This document shows, one piece after another, positions 63,738 to 64,000 of a stretch of 64,000 bases of DNA (position 1 is its first letter; each line of letters starts with the position of its first letter). This stretch comes from Variovorax sp. OV329 (lineage in GTDB: Bacteria; Pseudomonadota; Gammaproteobacteria; Burkholderiales; Burkholderiaceae_C), in contig NZ_FOUG01000001.1 in the NCBI RefSeq assembly GCF_900114785.1, positions 1 through 64,000 of the forward strand. Direction: 5' to 3'. Under the pieces are notes generated by a model. The model was not told the DNA's origin, made no database searches, and was given only the letters and a program-made list of their open reading frames with translations. The position numbers were made by a program, and so were the translations under genes.

Positions 63738-64000
63738 ATGCGGACCCGATGGATGGCATTGGCGCTCGCGCTGCCTGCTCAGGTGGCCATGGCTGTGCAC
63801 CTCCAGTGCGTGCAGACGCCGCGCGCAAGCATCCCCCAGTGCCTGTCCCCGGACGAAGTCAGGGAACTCGATGGCATCCGCGGCGCGCCTCTGTACCTGG
63901 GCATCGGAAAGGATGCGGCCAGGTCCCATCTGTCCATCCACGCCAACTGCGCCACCGGCTTCACGCAGGTCAAGGATGAGGAGGGCGTGGTCATCGCCGG
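63738..64000 (+). CDS. Secreted protein, 3' end beyond the window
   Basis: From ATG at 63738 a frame stays open to the right edge for 87 codons. It begins with a Sec signal (MRTRWMALALALPAQVAMAV) and continues with HLQCVQTPRASIPQCLSPDE and several Cys (HANCATGF). AGGAGG lies at 63721-63726, 11 nt from the ATG. Cysteines suggest a disulphide-bonded periplasmic domain. Not recognised. Confidence 0.6.
   Translation, partial: MRTRWMALALALPAQVAMAVHLQCVQTPRASIPQCLSPDEVRELDGIRGAPLYLGIGKDAARSHLSIHANCATGFTQVKDEEGVVIA

Overview
The window reads as chromosomal DNA of a high-GC betaproteobacterium of the Burkholderiales, most like Comamonadaceae such as Variovorax. This is inferred from gene content: three orphan Bug-type (TctC-like) solute receptors, an imuA-imuB-dnaE2 SOS mutagenesis cassette, a CbpA/CbpM chaperone pair, a SWIB-domain protein, a meta-cleavage gallate pathway, and many CaiB/BaiF CoA-transferases beside LysR or IclR regulators. 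I saw no rRNA, tRNA, insertion sequence, phage or CRISPR array. Genes are densely packed and no stretch over about 300 bases lacks a gene or gene remnant.

Layout. 1-3.2 kb: a TetR-regulated SnoaL-like gene, a small unknown protein and an oddly ordered CoA-transferase. 3.2-10.1 kb: a ketopantoate-reductase-like enzyme, then a LysR gene divergent from a valine-degradation operon (mmsA, acyl-CoA dehydrogenase, 3-hydroxyisobutyryl-CoA hydrolase, mmsB). 10.1-15.4 kb: DUF3606, a minus-strand run (glutamine amidotransferase, pssA, phosphatase, cbpA, cbpM), a 24-residue membrane peptide and argG. 15.5-18 kb: a HigBA-like toxin-antitoxin pair and an ABC exporter. 18.1-24.4 kb: a LexA-boxed imuA-imuB-dnaE2 cassette followed directly by a PD-(D/E)XK-like gene. 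24.4-26.2 kb: small membrane, flavin reductase, secreted and DUF1801 proteins. 26.2-32.5 kb: gallate catabolism (ligJ, aldolase, gallate dioxygenase) with two solute-binding-like proteins and a divergent LysR that carries two HTH domains. 32.5-38.3 kb: an L,D-transpeptidase-like protein, a DmeF-type metal exporter, SWIB, an unknown large protein, a decayed PhoX gene, a cupin and a methyltransferase. 38.4-44.4 kb: a lipid/envelope neighbourhood (LplT, glycosyltransferase, Mpo1-like membrane protein, membrane-anchored class III aminotransferase, phosphatidylserine decarboxylase). 44.6-46 kb: a zinc-ribbon membrane protein and an EVE protein.

46-57.6 kb holds two CoA-thioester catabolic clusters. 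The first (Bug receptor, CoA-transferase, acyl-CoA dehydrogenase, AcuI-like reductase) is divergent from a fused double IclR regulator, and its CoA-transferase carries a clear 2-nt frameshift. The second (CoA-transferase, HMG-CoA-lyase-like enzyme, Bug receptor) is divergent from a LysR gene across a perfect T-N11-A dyad. 57.6-64 kb: an AraC regulator divergent from a FAD-linked oxidase plus a TPR protein, an Rnk-like factor, a DUF6064-like membrane protein, a Tat-exported aldo/keto reductase and a truncated secreted protein at the right edge.

Together the genes describe a metabolically versatile soil or plant-associated heterotroph that captures organic acids with orphan receptors, activates them to CoA esters and feeds them to central metabolism under many dedicated local regulators. 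Functions are assigned by reading protein motifs; no database search was run.
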